The position numbers were made by a program, and so were the translations under genes. A stretch of DNA of 64,000 bases, from the NCBI RefSeq assembly GCF_028583425.1, contig NC_072797.1, positions 23,780,001 to 23,844,000 on the forward strand, read 5' to 3'. This stretch comes from Eublepharis macularius. Lineage: Eukaryota; Chordata; Lepidosauria; Squamata; Eublepharidae. Shown one piece after another: positions 59,249 through 64,000 of the stretch (positions are counted from its first letter, which is position 1; every line of letters begins with the position of its first letter). The notes beneath the pieces were generated by a model. That model had not been told where the DNA came from, did no database searches, and saw only the letters and a program-made list of their open reading frames with translations.

Positions 59249-59444
59249 AATGAAATAAAAATCTTATGTGTCTATTCAGCCCTGGGGGGAACCAGGGCTG
59301 AATAGGGACGTAGGAGAATGAGGTAAGCCTTGTTTGGTCCTCACTGGGGGAAAGGGTGAGGTATAAATGAAATAAAGAAATGTTCTTGTAGAATGGGTGC
59401 TGTAAGTCCATTGTAGTTGTGAGAGCTTTTAATGGGATTTAGCC

Positions 59445-59592
59445 TCCAATTTTTCTCTTGGGAAGGGTAGTTAATGGGATTTTACTGTATTTTGTATTTT
59501 TGGAATTGTAAGCCACATAAGGAATTTTTGGAATTGTAAGCCACATAAGGGAAAGGCAAGGTATAAATATTTCAATTAATAAATAAAGACCA
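59445..59592 (+). mobile_element. LINE/SINE 3' end with internal duplication
   Basis: TTGGAATTGTAAGCCACATA is present twice in tandem (about 59500 and 59529), followed by GGGAAAGGCAAGGTATAAAT and AATAAATAAA. Confidence 0.6.
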
Positions 59593-60339
59593 CTTGCCAG
59601 TAGTATAGTCAATATGCCAAACCAGGCATACAAATTCACATCCCAAACAGATTTGTGCATCTTTAGGATCACTAAGGTGGCTTTTAACACTATTTAGCAA
59701 CCATTTTGTGCTTATATAATCAGGCTGAATACTAAGTGGGAAAGAAGCAGGTTGATTACCTGCTTTTCTCTTATTTGTCTCCAGTGTGCATGTATGTATA
59801 CAGCAGAACCCTTTGTCCCATAGATGATTGGCACAATCAACTCATATTGAGGTGACTGTCTTTGCATTGGTATTGAACAATGAATATTTCTGACAAACAG
59901 CCTTGCTGGGTCAAACCAAGTTATTCTTCTAGCCCTGCACTCTGCTTTCCAACAGTACCCATGGGCCCGCCATGAGCTACAAGAAGCAAACGAGCAGGAT
60001 ATGGTTTAATAGTGGGGCCCTGTGATTTCATCTGAATATGCAATCACATATCGGGAACTTGCACTTGCTATACAAGAAACAGCCAATGAAGGAACTTTCC
60101 CCCTGTGACTGCAAATGCCAGCTTTCACCATGTGAGGGTGCCTTCTGGCAAAGCATTCAACATGTGAAACTAACCTGGTCCGATTGCCTGGAAGTGACTG
60201 AGTGCAGAAGCATTTCAAACTAGATGAAGGCATATCGGATTTGATACATGACTGGTGTGTGTTTGTAGAAGGCAGATTGCTTTCTAGCTATTTCTACAAC
60301 CTGTAACATATCCTCTTTTATCCTCTTACTAGGGTTGCC

Positions 60340-60545
60340 AGGCCTCCCACTATGGCAGGAAGCTGGAGAGGTGGTGGGAGATTTTTTTTAAAGCTGGTAA
60401 CACATGTAGCCTGATGCTACATCATGTAGCTCTAGGAATCACTAGAAACTCTGTGGTTTTATCATAGAGTTTTTAGCAATTCCTAGTGACAGGACATCAC
60501 CTTCGGTTTTCTCTAGAAGTGATGTCATGGCCTAGAAGCCTTGGC
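60340..60545. repeat. Dispersed palindromic repeat family D
   Basis: CTAGGAATCACTAGAAACTC and AGAGTTTTTAGCAATTCCTA are inverted arms around GGTTTTATCATA; CTAGAAGTGATGTCATGG on the right. Confidence 0.68.
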
Positions 60546-61334
60546 CACTCCTCATGTCTTAACCCCCAAACTCCCACATCTTACTGTACTCCACACCCTG
60601 ATTTCCAAACAGGTCTAACTTCACTAGTTGATCCAGTTGCTACAGTGACTGGCTTCAGGGAAGGATGTAAGGATAAGGGAGTTAAGATGGAAGGTTCTTT
60701 TCTACTCATCTCCAGAAACTGAAAAGTGAGATAAAGCCACTGCCAGAGCTAGACCAACCCGGATCTTGTCCTTTGATTTACTGAGCTGACCATAGTCTAC
60801 AGAACCTGAATGTTTCCTATCCTTTTAAGCCAAAAGCTCTGTTTGGGATGAGGATCCTCCTCTCCTTCCTGAATTTGGCTCCTGGGATTTTTTGGAGGGG
60901 GAGGAGGGTAGGAGCACCACAAATGTCCCCAAACTTGTATAGCTTGCAGGCAGTACTGGAATTTTAAGAACAGGAAGTGGGTGCTACCACAAAATGGATG
61001 TTGGGAGATGGTCAACTTCAAAATGGCTGCCAGTGGGGGCTGATGGCAATCACAAAATGTTGGTAGGTTCTGAGTGCAGTATTGCCCTATGATGGGTGCA
61101 GCCGTTTCTGAATGCGTGCTCTCTGTGGACCCCGAGGTGGTGTTTCCCGGGCTGTTCTAAAGAACCTTCTGATCCTATGAGGTGAATGAAAGCCAGGACT
61201 ACCTACTTGCTTTGGGGAAGATTTGAAATGGGGGTACTGGGAGACACATAGTCGGGGATCCTGGAGCACATCACTGCCATGTTGTGAATCATTGCATCAG
61301 AAGCATTTCCCCATTTCTGTCTTTCCTTTAGAGC

Positions 61335-61568
61335 TCTCTTTAATAATAACAACAACTGCGCTTATATTCTGCTCTTCTAGACAGATTAATGCCTCACCCA
61401 GGGTGGTGAAGAAGTTTGTGTTATTATTATCCCCACAATACAGGTGGGGATCTGGGGCTGAGAGGAGTGGCTTACCCAAGGCCACCTACTGAGCTCATGG
61501 CAGTCGTGGGATTTGAACCAGTAGTGTGCTGATTTGCAGTCTAATCACTTAACCACTGTGCTACAGCT
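61335..61568 (-). mobile_element. tRNA-headed CORE-type SINE
   Basis: AATAATAACAACAACTGCGC tail, GTGGGATTTGAACCAGTAGT box B and CTTAACCACTGTGCTACAGC head in reverse. Same subfamily as the copy at 48940. Confidence 0.8.
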
Positions 61569-62884
61569 TTAGATGGAGGAAGAAGAATACACTCCTTTGA
61601 GGTGCTTTTAGTCTAGCTCAGTACTGAAGGTGGAGGACAGACTTTATCTCGGGTACGATGAAGTTTCACTGTTTAGCTTTTTGCTTTCCCCATGGTCTGG
61701 AATGCAAGGCAGCCATTTCCCTACATGAGAGAAAGTAAAAGGGATCACTCAATGATATAACTGGGGTGGGGTCTAAATGTCTTCTTTGCCACTATTAATC
61801 CTCCCCGCCTTATAAACCAAGTCTGTTCCTCGTTTCATCACCCCATACGGGCTTCCCTTTCTTGGCCTCACTGATGCATGACGGAATTGGTAGATATGAT
61901 GATCCAAACCTGCCTGACACTGACTTAGGCCCCTTCGGCTACTCCTTGCTTCTGCGGATAGCATAGATGCTGTTAAAATTAATGTGTTTGGGAGCTCCAG
62001 CCAGCTTTATAAACAACTGCATTTGGCAGACAGAAACAGTAACACTCATCGCCACTGGTGTACAAGAGTGCACAGGTTCAGCTGCTGTTTCACTTCCATA
62101 ATTTGTGTTGAACTGAGAATGTAGACTGTCTTGGCATCCAGTGTGGAGTTTCATTTAGCACACAGAGGTCTGACCACTGCTGAGTGTCATATAAATTGTG
62201 GTGCTTTGACTGCATTGAAGACTCTAAAGCTTAGGTTGAATTTGTAGTTCCCCTCTAAATTTGAGGTTGTGTTCCTCCTCAATCAAAGAATTGTCAAGTC
62301 AGAGAAAGAGGCCCAAATCACAAGACTACCATTTTCGGTTCATACGGCTGAGCCGTTTTTTATTTCCGTTACGCACCAACCGCTTAACCGCAAATTGATC
62401 TTAATGTAGGCAAAGAAATGCTCTTATATACAAGAGCTAGCAAGCCGTAAACAAGGGGCAGGATTTTGAACAATAGGGAAAATGCAACATTCCTTTCCCT
62501 GACTTTACAAACCCTATATTTTGCTGGTTATAAGTAAGCTGTTGTGAGACTTAACCATAATATGGAAATTGGATAGAGGGACTTTGTGATGACCGTGTCC
62601 TTAGCTTGGTAATCACTTGTGACAAAACTTCTGCAGCAACTTTTTTGTAAAGCATGAGAAGCAAGGATTTCAAGAAGTGTCTAGCTTGTAAATAGAGTGC
62701 AGAAAAACAAGAAACAGCAAAAAGTCAAAGGGTGCATTGTATGAAACTCATCCCAGGCTAGCTTGCCAACCCCCCCTTGGTGGGGGTGAGGGATCCCACA
62801 ACCTTGGAGATCCTTTCCTGCTGCTACTTCAAGCAGCAGCAGCAGCAGAAAAAATTGAAAATGTATGTCTGGACAACAGCGTAA

Positions 62885-63145
62885 TGTAACATCCAGGAAA
62901 AACCCAGAAGTGGCATCAGTCCACTCCAGGAATCACCAAAAATGTTATGGTTTTACTTTAGGGTTTCTGATGATTTCTAGGTGGAATGCCAAACTGGGGG
63001 ACAGGTGGGGGCATGAGGTAGCATCTTCTGTCTTTCCACGCTTCTGCTAAGTGCAGGAAGGATCCTCTGCTCCCACTGGGGAACTAGTAATCTAATTCCT
63101 AGAGAGGCGTTATGTCACTTCTTTTCCTGGAAGTGACATCATACC
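62885..63145. repeat. Dispersed palindromic repeat family D
   Basis: ATCCAGGAAAAACCCAGAAG, TCCAGGAATCACCAAAAATG and TTTCTGATGATTTCTAGGTG; a further TTCCTGGAAGTGACATCAT follows at about 63122. Confidence 0.62.
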
Positions 63146-64000
63146 ATTGCCGATGGCCACCCACCCCCATGTCCCAGCACCTCTTGATCTCCCAATAATT
63201 GCCAGGCTATGCCATGCCTGACAAACCTATCATAGGCTCCACTGATTCTTTTTACTATCAGCAGGCCTGATTTTCTAGTGTTAGTACTGGTCTGTTACTG
63301 TATTTATTTTGTCCATAGTTTGGGGAAAACTTTTGGAATGCCTTTTAAACGTAACGAGTCAACTGTGTGAGCAGAAATTAAACTTTAGCTCTTCCTTTGC
63401 CCTTTTTAGAGGTCATTTTATTTGCTTGAACTGTAAATATAATCTTTATCAATCTGTTATATTTTTAACTCACCCTGACTCTTTGAAAACACGTCTCTCT
63501 TCACCTCCCTTTTGTCCTCTCAACAACTCTATCGGTTAGATTAGGTTGATGGCTCCAAATCTCATAATGCACAAGTTCTTTTCAGATGTTCATCTTGGCT
63601 TTCCAACCACACACAATGCTGCTACCTGGGAGCCCCTTGATATGCATGGTTGCCATTCTGAGTGAAAGGGCCAGAAAATGTATTTCCAGTGGGCGTAGAG
63701 CTTCAGTAAGTGCCAATACAACAATGGATTTTTGAGAGTTCACATGTACTGGAGTTGTACATGCATGGGAAACATGTGCATAGAACCAATTCACACAGAA
63801 TGGTGACCATCCATTTTTGGAGGATCAAGTAGCAGTATGTTCCCATTAGGCATAGTTTGAGGCACCAAATGAATATCTGAAAAAGACTAATTTCACGGCT
63901 GCACAGGGATTTGAACCCAGATCTCTCCAGTCTATGTTAGACATTCATTACATGACTATGGCTTTTGGGTTTTTTGCAGTTGTTTTCTCTTCCTTTGCAA

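Overview
The window is vertebrate genomic DNA, almost certainly from a squamate reptile (lizard lineage). The evidence is a GDNF gene with vertebrate exon structure, two Sauria-type tRNA-derived SINEs, five SINEs with a 5S-rRNA-derived head, CR1, L2 and Bov-B/RTE LINE remnants, CORE/MIR-like SINEs and many palindromic hAT-like MITEs. The species cannot be fixed from the sequence. Family names and comparisons with human or mouse GDNF and NEDD8 come from memory, not from an alignment or search.

The only host gene I can model is GDNF (glial cell line-derived neurotrophic factor), on the minus strand across about 29 kb. A TATA-containing promoter lies in a CpG-rich island (about 32.0-35.6 kb; TATA at 34997-35002). 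A mainly untranslated exon 1 ends at a strong donor after 34182. Exon 2 (20846-21043) carries the ATG at 21017, the signal peptide and the start of the propeptide. Exon 3 (5855 down to the stop at 5365) carries the furin site and the cystine-knot domain. Intron 1 is about 13.1 kb and intron 2 about 15.0 kb. Splicing at the long exon 2 donor gives 220 residues; an internal in-frame donor gives 187 residues, like the known pre-alpha and pre-beta forms of mammalian GDNF.

The rest is intron and flank, mostly old mobile elements. Region 1-5364 is GDNF 3' UTR or downstream flank with a foldback hAT-like MITE, a GAACC-rich hAT-like element and a CORE-SINE. Intron 2 holds a Bov-B 3' end, two more foldback MITEs, a 550-bp GC-rich hAT-like element and other palindromes. 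Intron 1 holds CORE-SINEs, an L2 piece and a Sauria SINE. Upstream of the promoter (35.6-64 kb) are 5S SINEs, a CR1 copy scrambled by inverted duplications, an L2 fragment, nested MITEs, a NEDD8 retrocopy with a near-complete frame and target-site duplications, and a 39-bp minisatellite of about 25 units.

No CRISPR array, operon, functional tRNA or rRNA gene or complete virus-like element is visible. The most useful observations are the exon 1-2 uORF that stops one base before the GDNF start, the paired exon 2 donors, two one-residue insertions in the mature GDNF domain, a recurrent insertion site of one palindromic element inside another, and the flipped but order-preserving duplication in the CR1 region.
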